This document shows, in pieces, positions 36,281-47,502 of a DNA stretch of 64,000 bases. The notes beneath the pieces are model-generated. The model worked only from the letters and a program-made list of their open reading frames with translations. It was not told where the DNA came from and ran no database searches. Position 1 is the stretch's first letter; the number at the start of each line of letters is the position of its first letter. The DNA is from Magicicada septendecula (lineage: Eukaryota > Arthropoda > Insecta > Hemiptera > Cicadidae): assembly GCA_034769895.1 (NCBI GenBank), contig CM068374.1:355928302-355992301 (forward strand). The letters are read 5' to 3'. A program made the translations under genes and the position numbers.

Positions 36281-36827
36281 TGTTACGACGGTCTACTTGA
36301 TTGTCGTAGGTGCAGTGGAAACAAAATACAAGACACCAATTAAGTCACTGATCACCAGCTTTAATTTTCAAAGTTAAACAGTTCATAATCAACAACACAG
36401 TCTCTTACAATAAATCAAATAAAAATTGTTCACACACAATAAAATGTCACTAATATTAAACGCAATTGTATTACAATTATACCGCCCTATTATACAACAC
36501 TTCAGTAATAACCACTTGACCGCACGCAGTAATATCGCTTGTACTCGCCCGACAATAAACTCAAACCGTACTGTAAATATATCACCACTATACTGAAAAC
36601 TAAGGCCGCTGCCGCCATGTATTCCTCCGCTCACAGACCAAAACGTTCCAAATTGCGTCTTAGCGCCAGTGTGAACTACATAATTAGCTGCGGCCGTGAC
36701 ACAGTCCGAGCGGGTGGTGGCTTCGAGAAAACTCGCAAATGCGTTGACAGTCACGTATGCCACACACATTAGAGCAAGATTCTTCTGGCACATTCGACAA
36801 ACACATAGACTGTTCTGTAATGTAACA
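36281..36827. repeat. Solo LTR (547 bp) with 4-bp target duplication
   Basis: It begins tgttac and ends gtaaca, and is flanked by gtat at 36277-36280 and 36828-36831. Terminal inverted hexamers, TG..CA and a 4-bp duplication are what a solo LTR leaves after internal recombination. It is GC-richer than its surroundings around 36600-36720. The 148-aa minus-strand ORF inside runs past both structural ends and is not credible. Confidence 0.7.
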
Positions 36828-36831
36828 GTAT

Positions 36832-38599
36832 TCAAGTTTTAAAAGTAATAAAATTACATAATAATCTACAAATCTATCTGTCCAGTTAAATATATCTGTT
36901 ACATGTAAAAAACAACATGCTACCTTATACGCACACACAAATACATGTCACTAACGTATATGTTTTACACACCTTCACTCATATAAAACAAGATTTCTTT
37001 GTGATGTAAATATTCCACAGAAATGGTCTTCCCTTTTTTGAATATGTGTCCTGACTAAATCTTCTGATAAATTGATGATCTGCTGTCTTTTTTTATTATG
37101 GTAAAACACTGTTTATATTATGTTCCAAATAAATTTTACATCAGGCAGGTAGAAAAGTGCATAACATACATGTTCTCCAAACACTGTAGTGATTTTTAAC
37201 AACTTTATCAACTTAAATTTGCCAGTGCAGCCAGCAAACAATAATCACACATTTACACAAAACTGAAATTGTGACAGTTTTCAAAAGGACCATAAATAAG
37301 CATAAAAAAGAACATTATAATATTCAGACATTAAAAAAAATAAAAGACATTTTGTGACCAAGGCAGAACAAAATCGCTGTTAGCTCAGGGTTATACCAAA
37401 AACTGTACTCCAAAAATGTTTTCAAGACTGAAAAACCCAGTAGAAATAATTGTGTCGCATCTGATGGAAATTACTTTGGAGCGGGCATTATAAGTATAGG
37501 TGGACGAAGACATAATTTTTCATATTAATAAAAATTGGATGGTCTTTCTGATCAATCCTCGGGGTCACATGTAGATTGGAATTTACAATTAGCTGGCAAC
37601 AATGGTGTTGAATGTTGTATGTCATAAAACAGGACATAATTTTTAAAATGCTAGACATTAGAAACACTTATAAGTCACAACAAAATACAGTAGAATACAG
37701 TCAACAGTAAAAAGACCAGCTGACTTGCCCCTCGATGCTGAACTGTCATGCTAGGCGTAGTAAAGCATATCAATGAACAGTACCTCATTGCAGTGGTGTG
37801 ATGTCCATGCAGCCGCTGTTGACGGTGGCAACAGTACAAGCAATAAAAGAAATAAAATTAATTATATCAGAGAGTAAATACTTTAGTTATTGATTAATTT
37901 GGAGTGTGAACAACATTAGTCTAGAAACTTGAAGGAAAGCAGAGTGTTGCTTTCAAACTGCTGGGCGTTGTCATTTTAATATTGTGTTGCCGGCTCAGAT
38001 ATCAGCGATGTTCTACTGTGTAAGGTCATTGACCACGTAGTAGTTGTCACTGTACAGACTAGGGGAAGAGGACATATTTGCCATTCCAATGTGTTGCCGC
38101 AGAATAAACCGCCAAAACGCTCAGTTAGCATCTATCTTTGTTTTCAGAACCAATGTGTACCAGTTACTGTGCACCTGTTCCTGTTTTGTTCGTTTAGTTA
38201 TGTGTTTCTTTATTAATTTTTAATTCGATTGTTTGTGTTCTGATTTATTCTGTGTAAGTATAATGGAGTCAGATTATGTTGAACCGGAACTATCTTCTTG
38301 TGCCAGCGAATGATACATTGAAAATACACTAAAAAAGTATTTTGTCTCTAAAAAGATTATTTCGTACTAGAAAAATTCAAATTAATTTTAAGACTAAGTT
38401 TTAGGCCTAAACACAACCGACAACAGCTGTTATGTACACACGCCACGCCACTGCCATATTCTAATAAATAAATTCCTAAAATTGTAAAAATATAATATAC
38501 AGGATATTACAGTTTAACAAAACAAATGTAGAAATAGTGTAAACATATTTGTTGAACAAAATTGAAATGGAGGAGTGATTTTGTTGTGCATCTTTGTAG
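36832..38599. other. Intron sequence, nothing recognised
   Basis: Mixed AT-rich sequence leading to the acceptor tctttgtag at 38591-38599. Confidence 0.45.
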
Positions 38600-38758
38600 T
38601 TGCATCCTGCGGAAGCCGAGAATGGTGTGAATCACCAGCAGTCACCGCATCAGCATAATAACAATAACAACAACAGTATCACAACAACAAGTTCAGGTTC
38701 CGTGTCGACACAGACGCAGGTTGTACAAACCCCACCTGGTATTCACTGTGATGAAATG
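38600..38758 (+). CDS. Host gene internal exon C (53 codons, phase 0-0)
   Basis: Acceptor tctttgtag and donor atg|gtgagt. The translation starts LHPAEAENGVNHQQ, then has a run of six Asn, a T/S-rich part, VSTQTQVVQTPPG, and ends CDEM. The poly-N/Q/H stretch is typical of insect transcription and chromatin proteins. It is in phase with exons B and D. Confidence 0.72.
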
Positions 38759-39289
38759 GTGAGTTTTGTTTGGTATGCATCTAGTGTAGTATAAGATCAT
38801 TATTAGTTCTTAACATATCGATTTTTAATAAAAAACTATGCAAGGTTAGTTTTGTCAGTTAACACACTCACGACCAAGAAGTTAATACAGCTAATTTTCT
38901 TATAAATGCATAAATTCTGTGCTAAGAAAACTAGTAAACCACACTTAGATACAAAATTATATACAAAGTAACTTAAGAAAGTAAGTATATATCAGGAAAA
39001 AGGGACATATTAACTTCCAACCATATGGTGTTGCAAGCTGTAATTTTATATATACACTATAATTTTGTAAACACTTTTCCATTCAATTTCTGTACACATA
39101 TGTAAAATGTGAGAATTTATATAATTTAAGGATATAAAAATTGCTCTTTATTTTGTAAAATATAGAGTTCTACCTGTCTTTACCAGTAATTACAACCATG
39201 GTGTGATTGTGTGAACCATTTCTCATAATTTTGACTGTTAATAAGCACGTTTCATAATAATATAGTTGTGGCAAAAGACTTGTTATAGG
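38759..39289. other. Intron sequence, nothing recognised
   Basis: AT-rich; no features beyond the adjacent donor. Confidence 0.4.
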
Positions 39290-39784
39290 CAGTGGCGGCT
39301 GGTGCTATGGTTGCAGTGTTGCACAACCACAATATAGAATAACTAAACTCCAAAATAATATACAAAAAAATTAAGCAGCTAAGAGTATCATAAATTTCAA
39401 CGGAGAGCGTACTAGATCCTACGCGGTAATATTCGCATACAATTCAAATGTGGCGCGCAGGCTGGTGGTTGTAGGCCGTTTGCAACTTGAACAGTATATG
39501 GCAGAGCTTACTACACAAACATATGGGAGGTCGTGTGCTACCACTAGTAGCGCTATAGAGCAACTTTGTGTCATGAAATAAGCACAGCCTTCTTGATTTA
39601 TAAGTTATGTCAGATTTAGTGTTTGCGTTGGTTCAAGGTAAACGTTATCCGTTGTTTAAGGTTATAAAATTGTAGTAATAATTTTGTATAACTGTGATTA
39701 TGATAGTTTAATGTCTTAACTGATATCCCATCCACTCAACCAACTACTGCAACCACCAAAATTTGGAACCACCAGCCGCCACTG
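39290..39784. mobile_element. hAT-type MITE (495 bp)
   Basis: Perfect terminal inverted repeats cagtggcggctggtg / caccagccgccactg. Flanking octamers gttatagg (39282-39289) and gttacaag (39785-39792) agree at 6 of 8, the differences being transitions, as for an aged hAT target duplication. No ORF. Its ends resemble those at 32396 and 35072. Confidence 0.72.
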
Positions 39785-40931
39785 GTTACAAGGTCTAATA
39801 TTTTGTGCAGATGTTTCATACTAAATTAAAATTACATGTCTTATGATTGTGTAGTTTACACAGTAAATATGGCTTTTTATATTTATAGCGACTCAGACAA
39901 TTTAAGTTAACCCTTTCGCTGTGTCAAGTCAGTAAGCTGGTTAATCAATAAATGGAATAAAAGGCGAATAGTTGATTTACACAGAAAAAGGATTAAATGG
40001 AATGCTTAAATAATTTGAATCATGATAGTTGGCATAGATCACACTGCACAATACTCAATAGTTGTTAAATAATCCACTATGAGAAAATGTTAGTTAAGTA
40101 ATCCGCTAAAGGTAATTATTAGCAAGGAAACCATTATTAATTAATTATTAGTGTATTTTAAAAATATGATTAACTTATTAATCATTTTAAATGTCTACAA
40201 AAGATATAACATAGACAAGAATAAGTTCTGCTTGTACAGTAACTCTTGATTTGGTGAAATTTTTTGTAGCAGGTGTTCGTCTATGTTCAACTTGACCAGT
40301 CCTGATCTAAGGGCATTATACACGCAAGGGCTCGCTCACACACACACATACAAAATTGTTTATATTGAATCATTAACTTTAATTTTAGTGAATTTATAAA
40401 AAAGCAGATGTTCATCAAGTGGTGATGTATAACATGAGAATGGCTGCTTGTGTAACAAGGTCTAGCAAAGAAATAAAAACAAAATTCATTTGTTTGTTCA
40501 TGGATTGTTTGTACTTATGCTGACCAAAAGTGTGCCAGGAATTGGCTGTAAAGAGCAATTCCCAAAAGATTTGAAAGATTTTAGAATTGATAAAAAATGT
40601 TGGAGACTATCACTAAACTGAAGTCAAGCGTTAAAAAGTACACTCTCTTGAAAAGGATTTTTTTTTAATCAGAACAATAAACGGTAAACAACAACAGCAT
40701 AACAGACCGTTTTAGTACTTTAGGGGCTGTAAACGTACATAACAGATGCATTTTGTTTCTCATATTTTGTGTTTTAGTTACACTGTACTAGATACTTTTT
40801 AGTAAAACTGACTATACTTCAAATACAGTAATCTGTTTTATTTTGTGTATCACTTATTGAGTTAAATGTATATATAACGTTATTGTCACTCCAGAAATGG
40901 TACCAAACAAACATTCCCTAGAAATTCGTGA
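39785..40931. other. Intron sequence, nothing recognised
   Basis: AT-rich with a short CA run near 40335-40350. Confidence 0.4.
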
Positions 40932-42603
40932 TATAGCCGAGTAAGAGTATCGAAAAAAGGGCAAAAAAGGCAAATTTCCAGAAACAGCCACTTTTGAGCT
41001 GATTTTTTTTTTAAATGATAGGTTTAGTGTTTACCTAAAAGTTTATTCAAATTCCAGACTTTGGACCGCCCATTTTCCCCGACTTTTCACTTCCAGTAAA
41101 CAGCAGAGCACGAGTCACTGAAGTTTTACTCGATTTTTCCGATGATAACTTCACCAAATCAGAAAAATAAAAATACCAGCGTGTTCCCCAGAAAATTTCC
41201 TATCAATCTGTGTTAGTCGTGCATTTTTTAAAGCCAATATAACCTACAAAAATATTGAAACTTGCAAAAACGTGGATTTTCAGATTTCCGTTAATAATGA
41301 GTAAAATAATGATTTTTTGTTCATAAAAAATTGTAGAATATATTATTCCAGTAGACGAATTTCCATATTAATTTTTATCCCGAAATATTTTGTCATTAAG
41401 CCACAATAAAGTTTTCAAGTTGAAAACGGAAATTTTTAAAAATTGGGTCCAGTCATCACCCTGACATCACAGAACAAAGTTTTTTATTTAAATACTCGTA
41501 TTTTCATGCTCTATTAGCTAGTGAAAAAGTTTGTTCTTTCATAGCTTCCCAAATAATAATTTTTAACTTTTTTATTGTGCGTGCATGTGCACTTTTAAAC
41601 AGCGAATGGCCGCGCGGTCTGAATCAAGCATAGATTTGCGCTGCCAAGTGGCAGCACTACGTACTGCACATTTGCACACTAATTGTAAATATAGTGATGT
41701 GATGACGCGTTTTTGTTAATTGTGTTATTTATATTTATATTAGTAGAAGTATAAATAGATGTGGAAGTAGAAGTGCAAGTTCTGAATTAGGCTCCTGTAG
41801 GTAGTTTAAAAAAATATAAATATCACAATTAACAAAAATGCTTCATCACGTCAGTATATTTACAATTAGTGTGCAAATGTGCAGTTCGTAGTGCTGCCAC
41901 TTGGCAGCGCAAATCTATGCTCGATTCAGCCCGGGCGGCCATTCGGTGTTTTAAAAGTGCACATGCACGCACAATAAAAAAGTTAAAAATTATTATTTGG
42001 GAAGCTATGAAAGAACAAACTTTTTTCACTAGCTGATAGAGCATGAAAATACAAGTATTTTAAAAAAAAACTTGTCCTGGGTGATGACTGGACCAAATTT
42101 TGAAAAATTTCCGTTTTCAACTTGAAAATTTTATTGTGGCTTAATGACAAAATGTTTCGGGATAAAAATTAATATGGAAATTCGTCTACTGGAATACTAT
42201 ATTCTATAATTTTTTATGAAGAAAAAATCATTATTTCACTCATTATTAACAGAAATCTGAAAATCCACGTTTTTGCAAGTTTCAATTTTTTTGTAGGTTA
42301 TGTTGCCTTTAAAAAAATGCACAACTAACAGATCGATAGGAAATTTTCCGGGGAACACGCTGGTATTTTTATTTTTCTGATTTGGTGAAGTTGTCATCGG
42401 AAAAATCGAGTAAAACTTTAGTGGCTCGCGCTCCGCTGTTTGCTGCTGGAAGTGAAAAGTTGGCGAAAATGGGCGGTCTGAAGTCTGGAACTTGGATAAA
42501 CTTTTAGGTAAACACTAAACCTATCATTAAAAAAAAAAATCAGCTCAAAAGATGCTGTTTCTGGAAATTTGCTATTTTTAAATTAGTCTTACTTGGCTAA
42601 TAC
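40932..42603. mobile_element. 1.67-kb near-palindrome (long fold-back element)
   Basis: The left arm (about 40932-41713) and right arm (about 41826-42603) are reverse complements over roughly 780 bp with scattered mismatches; the spacer is only about 110 bp. Examples of paired segments are gtaaacactaaacctatcat (right) with its complement on the left, and the gcagcactacgtactgcac block near 41651. There is no coding potential and no clear terminal target duplication. It could form a very long hairpin RNA if transcribed within the host intron. Confidence 0.8.
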
Positions 42604-43429
42604 AAGAGAATCGAGTCTGTTTCATCTGAACATTTACTCACAAGTAGGAAAAGCGTCAACAAACATACGTATACTATATGATAACATTAGATTCAATTAC
42701 TACATCAGTTGTGAGCAAACTTTTTTTTTCATTGCTTAAAAATTGTAGTAATTTAGAAGTGATCAATTATGTGATTGATTTTTATAGGGATTATTGTATT
42801 TTCTTGTGTATAATGCACACTTTTTTCCCAGATTTTCTTCCCAAAAATGTGGGTCGTCGTAGACTTCTAACGTTAGCATTCTATTACTGTACTCGTTTGT
42901 CGTCATTAGTCTGTTTTTTTTACAGTTGTTCATTACCAGTATTGCGTTTGTTGCGAGGAAACAGACTGTATATTGTAATGAGTGCACAACAACCTCTGTG
43001 GTCCTATATAGCTTATCTTAATTATCCGTAATAAAAGTCACAAAAGAAAATGGTTGTCACACCGCATCACATAAATTTGGTGTAGCAGATTCTAATGTTC
43101 GGGAGTAAAAAAAATACAAACAAAAATTAAGTGTTACTACTCGTGATCGGCATTCATTCTGTGGTAAAAAAGGTAAGTTTCCAGAATAGAAAAGCGCCTA
43201 GTTGAGTTTATGAAAGTGAGGCTTTCACAATTACTACTGAAATGGTATGGATTGAAGCTAGGAATTGATTTTGAAATGGATAATACACAATTCAGTGCCA
43301 GTCTTGGTTGGTGTGTATTTCTTCACAGACACAGTCTTTTGATTTGAAGAAGAACTACTCTGGCTCAGCGTTTACCTTGAGAGTACGAAAATAAAATTAT
43401 TGAATTCCATCAATTTATTCATTTTTGTT
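42604..43429. other. Intron sequence, nothing recognised
   Basis: No supported gene. The 117-aa + ORF at 42678-43031 is overlapped by a 74-aa ORF on the other strand and has no recognisable motif. Confidence 0.4.
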
Positions 43430-43516
43430 TGTAACGGTCCAAGTCACGTGTTTTAATTTCTTATTTTCTTACCTTTGTTAGGTCCGTCTTGTGACTTTTG
43501 TCTTTAGAACAAAATT

Positions 43517-43558
43517 AGTGTGACACGTTTCAGGTCATCTGACCCATCCTCAGACACT
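43517..43558 (-). ncRNA. Hammerhead ribozyme motif of the PLE (best match)
   Basis: Read on minus: agtgt (stem I), ctgagga core, one T, gggtc-agat-gacct (stem II, 5 bp with one G-U), gaa, ac-gt-gt (2-bp stem III), C at the cleavage site, then acact closing a perfect 5-bp stem I. All core positions are present. PLE terminal repeats are known to encode minimal type I hammerheads, probably for processing of the transcript. Confidence 0.75.
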
Positions 43559-43655
43559 TGCTCGAAAAGAGGTCGTCATATATTAAAATTCAATTAAAAT
43601 AAAAACACATATACCGGTACGTAAATTCATTGTCAATAATTAAATGATCAAAAAC

Positions 43656-45218
43656 TTAAATAACACTGTTGTCGTGGTGCACCACGCGTTTACCGATCGC
43701 TACTGAGTAGTGTAACTTTTTAACGTTTTGTTTTGCAAGCGCTAGTATTGCTGTATCATATAGCGGGTTGCTCTTGAAATTCAATTTATCATTCAATATG
43801 TTGTTCTTATATACAGGATTGTTATGACCCCTGTATATTTCAAATTCTTCAAGTGCATTCATCCTGAGTCCTTTGTCACAAAAATGTAGGGGTATGAAGT
43901 TTGCGTCAAAACTTCTATATGAGTGATTATTATCTATCAAATGTCGAGCATAATTGGATTTAATATTATCTAGGGAGCCGATATTTTTACTAATTGATTT
44001 GTGAGGGGTATGTTCTTTAAATCTTTTTATAAATGGGCGCCCCGTTTGACCCACATAGTAACAATTACAATCGTTACATGTTAATTTATATATACCTGTT
44101 CTTGTCTTAGTGGGGACATGACGTTTATGTCGTATTAGATTTGATATTTGATTGCAGGTCTTGAAAACTATATTATATCCTATTTTATGAAATGTAGGAG
44201 TTAGTATTTTTGGCATTATTTCTGTGAATATGGTGGAAACATATTTGGTTGTTGGTTGCATACTATGTGTTTGTCTCTATAATCTGATTTTTTGTTTCTT
44301 GACAATATTATCTATAATATGATGGTCATATCCATTTTTCGTGGCTATGTGTTTAATTATATCTAGCTCAGTGTTATAATCATCTTTTTCAAGAGGAACG
44401 GATAGTAATCTGTATACAAGACTATTGTAAGCAGCTAATTTTTGTGGAAATGGGTGATGTGACTCAGCGTGGATGGTTACGTCAGTAGTAGTAGGTTTAT
44501 GATATATTTTAAATTTCAGGTTATCACTATTTTTGATGACTGTTAAGTCCAGAAAGCAAATTTCATTTTCGGTCTCGGTTTCCATTGTAAATTGGATATT
44601 GTTATTTATTGCATTTTAAACATTCTTCAAGTTGTTCAATTGGCACAGAGAACCATTAAATATTAAAAATGTTTCGTCGACGTATCGGCCATAATAAATG
44701 ATATTATTTGCAAATGTGTTATTATTGAAAAAGAAATTGTTTTCGTAATAATTTAAATATATATCTGCTAATATGCCGGATAGCGGTGACCCCATGGCGA
44801 GACCGTCTCTTTGGAAATAATAACCGTCTTCGAATGTGAAGTAATTCTGTTGTAAAATAGTCTTCAATAAGAGTATTAGTTTTTGTATCTTTTGTGTGTC
44901 CAGTTTATTAGTAGTTAGTAAATTGTTGTTTAAAATGTCTATAGTTTGTTTCACAGGTATGTTTGTATATAAACTAACAATGTCTAAGGAAGCTAATTTA
45001 TATATAGGTGAAATTTTAATATCGCGTATCTTGTTTATGAAATCCAAGTTGTTTATAATAGTTCGATTATTATTTAAAACGATGTTCTCTTTAATTAGCG
45101 TCGCTAGCTTTTTTGCTGTCTTATATCCTGGTGCTGTGGTAAAATTTGCCAGCGGTCTAATCGGAATTTCCGTTTTATGCAGCTTAGGTTGACCAGTCAG
45201 CATGGGTGCTCTTGCATT
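43656..45218 (-). pseudogene. PLE reverse transcriptase + GIY-YIG protein, broken
   Basis: Reading from 45218 down: fingers part (QPKLHKTEIPIRPLANF), motif A (SLDIVSLYTNIP), motif B (GLAMGSPLSGILADIYLNYYE), motif C as GRYVDETFLIF, then DLTV and KPTTTD thumb-side motifs, then GIY-x-YIG nuclease (GIYKLTCNDCNCYYVGQT), its RPFIKRFKEH helix and a conserved Glu in LEEFEIYRG. Motif C has YVDE where PLEs have YVDD (gac gaa), removing a catalytic metal ligand. Frameshifts near 44590-44660 separate RT from the rest. A TAG near 44275 replaces a Ser codon (TCG) present in the plus-strand copy. The N-terminus is lost at the junction. A dead element of the PLE class. Confidence 0.85.
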
Positions 45219-46029
45219 TAAATTTGCTTTCTGGACTTAACAGTCATCAAAAATAGTGATAACCTGAAATTTAAAATATATCATAAACCTACTACTACTG
45301 ACGTAACCATCCACGCTGAGTCACATCACCCATATCCACAAAAATTAGCTGCTTACAATAGTCTTGTATACAGATTACTATCCATTCCTCTTGAAAAAGA
45401 TGATTATAACACTGAGCTAGATATAATTAAACACATAGCCACGAAAAATGGATATGACCATCATATTATAGATAATATTGTCAAGAAACAAAAAACCAGA
45501 TTATCGAGACAAACACATAGTATGCAACCAACAACCAAATATGTTTCCACCATATTCACAGAAATAATGCCAAAAATACTAACTCCTACATTTCATAAAA
45601 TAGGATGTAATATAGTTTTCAAGACCTGCAATCAAATATCAAATCTAATACGACATAAACAATGTAACATGTAACGATTGTGATTGTTACTATGTGGGTC
45701 AAACGGGGCGCCCATTTATAAAAAGATTTAAAGAACATACCCCTCACAAATCAATTAGTAAAAATATCGGCTCCCTAGATAATATTAAATCCAATTATGC
45801 TCGACATTTGACAGATAATAATCACTCATATAGACGTTTTGACGCAAACTTCATACCCCTACATTTTTGTGACAAAGGACTCAGGATGAATGCACTTGAA
45901 GAATTTGAAATATACAGGGGTCAAAACAATCCTGTATATAAGAACAACATATTGAATGATAAATTGAATTTCAAGAGCAACCCGCTATATGATACAGCAA
46001 TACTAGCGCTTGCAAAAACAAAACGTTGA
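45219..46029 (+). pseudogene. Inverted partial PLE copy: linker and GIY-YIG nuclease
   Basis: It begins abruptly at the codons for ICFLDLTV and runs to the end of the nuclease. Compared with the minus copy it retains TCG at the position of the TAG. It lacks about 45 bp near 45660, which removes the GIY tripeptide region, and has a stop just before 45694. It ends LAKTKR after a deletion. Its identity to the minus copy is high, so both derive from one insertion event or closely related elements. Confidence 0.8.
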
Positions 46030-46190
46030 AAAGTTACACTACTCAGTAGTGATCGGTAAACGCGTGGTGCACCACGACAACAGTGTTATTCAAGTTTTTG
46101 ATCATTTAATTATTGACAATGAATTTATGTACCGGTATATGTGTTTTTATTTTAATTGAATTTTAATATATGACGACCTCTTTTCGAGCA

Positions 46191-46232
46191 AGTGTCTGAG
46201 GGTGGGTCAGATGACCTGAAACGTGTCACACT
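46191..46232 (+). ncRNA. Hammerhead motif, inverted partner with mutated core
   Basis: Same stems as 43517-43558, including agtgt/acact, but the core reads ctgaggg, changing the essential A9 to G. Probably inactive. Confidence 0.6.
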
Positions 46233-46302
46233 AATTTTGTTCTAAAGATAAAAGTCACAAGACTGACCTAACAAAGGTAAGAAAATAAGAAATCAATTTA
46301 TT

Positions 46303-47309
46303 GTACAAACGAGGCACAAGAAAGAATTTCGATCATCTCAAATTCAGAATGCAGACCACCGTTTTGACTTTTATGATATGCCAGTGGTCACAAGTATTCA
46401 AGAAGGAAGTGTGAAGTCTGTGCCATTCAAATCAACAGGATACGAGAAAGAAAGGTGCAGTGAAGAATCAGAAGAGCAGAGTAATTCTATACTGCTTTTT
46501 TGTAAACAGATAAAGAATCATAATAAATGGAAATATTATACATGCTAGTGAAAAACTAAAGCAACAAACTTAACAAAAACTATGACTTGTATAAGTTTCA
46601 AGTTGTTTTAAATTTTATGTTTTTAATATTTCTATGTTGTGTTTACAAATAAATAAGCATGGTAAGACCTTTTCTGTATTATTGTGTATGGAACACTTTT
46701 CCTGCACAGTATAATATTCAAACATTGTGTATTTTTCTATGTCTTAATACGTTTGTCAGCTGTTTCTCATCACAAATACGGATGCGCCTTATACACAAAT
46801 TACATTTTATTCTGCAAAATACTACAAGAAAATGGGGGGAGGGTGCATTATACACTCGAAAATACGGTATTTAGTAACAAAAGTTTAAAAGATCGTAGAA
46901 AATTCGAAGAGATATGAATGTTTAATTTATTGAATTTACTCCTTTACCCTCTTTCTGCTCTTATGAGTGTAGTGTATTTTGTCATTGAACTGTTCTAAAA
47001 TAACTGGATCCAGATTATTATTAATGCATGTGACGTTTGACATTACAGTTGGAGTCATGATGCTTTAACGCGACCATTTAAAACTCAACATAAATCATAC
47101 TACTGTTAAATTAAAAACACTAAAATTCTCAAAGTTTTGCAGTATCTGATAATTTTGTGTAATATCTGAGTGCATACGTACTCGCAATACAAACCAATAC
47201 TGTTGTGTAGATTTGCAAATCTTAGTGGCCTTTTTTTTAGGGAATTCTGCTAGATCAGATTTTTGGTTCTACATTCATTATACTGATTTGTATTTCCAAT
47301 TTTTTTTAG
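46303..47309. other. Intron sequence, nothing recognised
   Basis: AT-rich, ending in a strong polypyrimidine tract and tag at 47300-47309. Confidence 0.45.
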
Positions 47310-47502
47310 GTTTTACCAGATGTGAAACCAATTTTAAGTGAAGTTGAAGTGACCGGAGCCAGTGTGACTGGGGCCCAAGCATTCCCTGTCGCTGTAGTTG
47401 CACAAATTCCTCCCGAGTTACTTGTTCGTGCTGAAGATTTGGAAGTCGACAAATCGGGACACAGTAAAGACAAGGATAGGAATAGGGATTCACAGGATAA
47501 TG
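47310..47502 (+). CDS. Host gene internal exon D (phase 0-1)
   Basis: Acceptor ttttttttag and donor g|gtaagg. 193 bp encode VLPDVKPILSEVEVTGASV, a V/A-rich segment (AFPVAVVAQIPPELL), then an acidic/basic disordered part ending RDSQDN plus one base of the next codon. The single leftover base fits exon E exactly, which begins with two bases completing Gly. Confidence 0.75.

Larger units (their letters stand above)
43430..46291. mobile_element. Penelope-like element with an inverted 5'-truncated copy
   Basis: A minus-strand PLE (about 43430-45218) carrying RT and GIY-YIG parts joins head-on a plus-strand copy (about 45219-46290) that contains only the C-terminal half. The outer ends are long inverted repeats, each with a hammerhead motif. 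An 11-bp repeat atcaatttatt at 43409-43419 and 46292-46302 may be the target duplication. Inverted or tandem partial copies are characteristic of PLE insertion. Confidence 0.8.

Noticed and set aside
36389-36835. 148-aa minus-strand ORF
   Set aside because: It lies over a solo LTR and crosses its boundary; no motif.
42678-43031. 117-aa + strand ORF
   Set aside because: Overlapped by an opposite ORF, no splice context or family motif.
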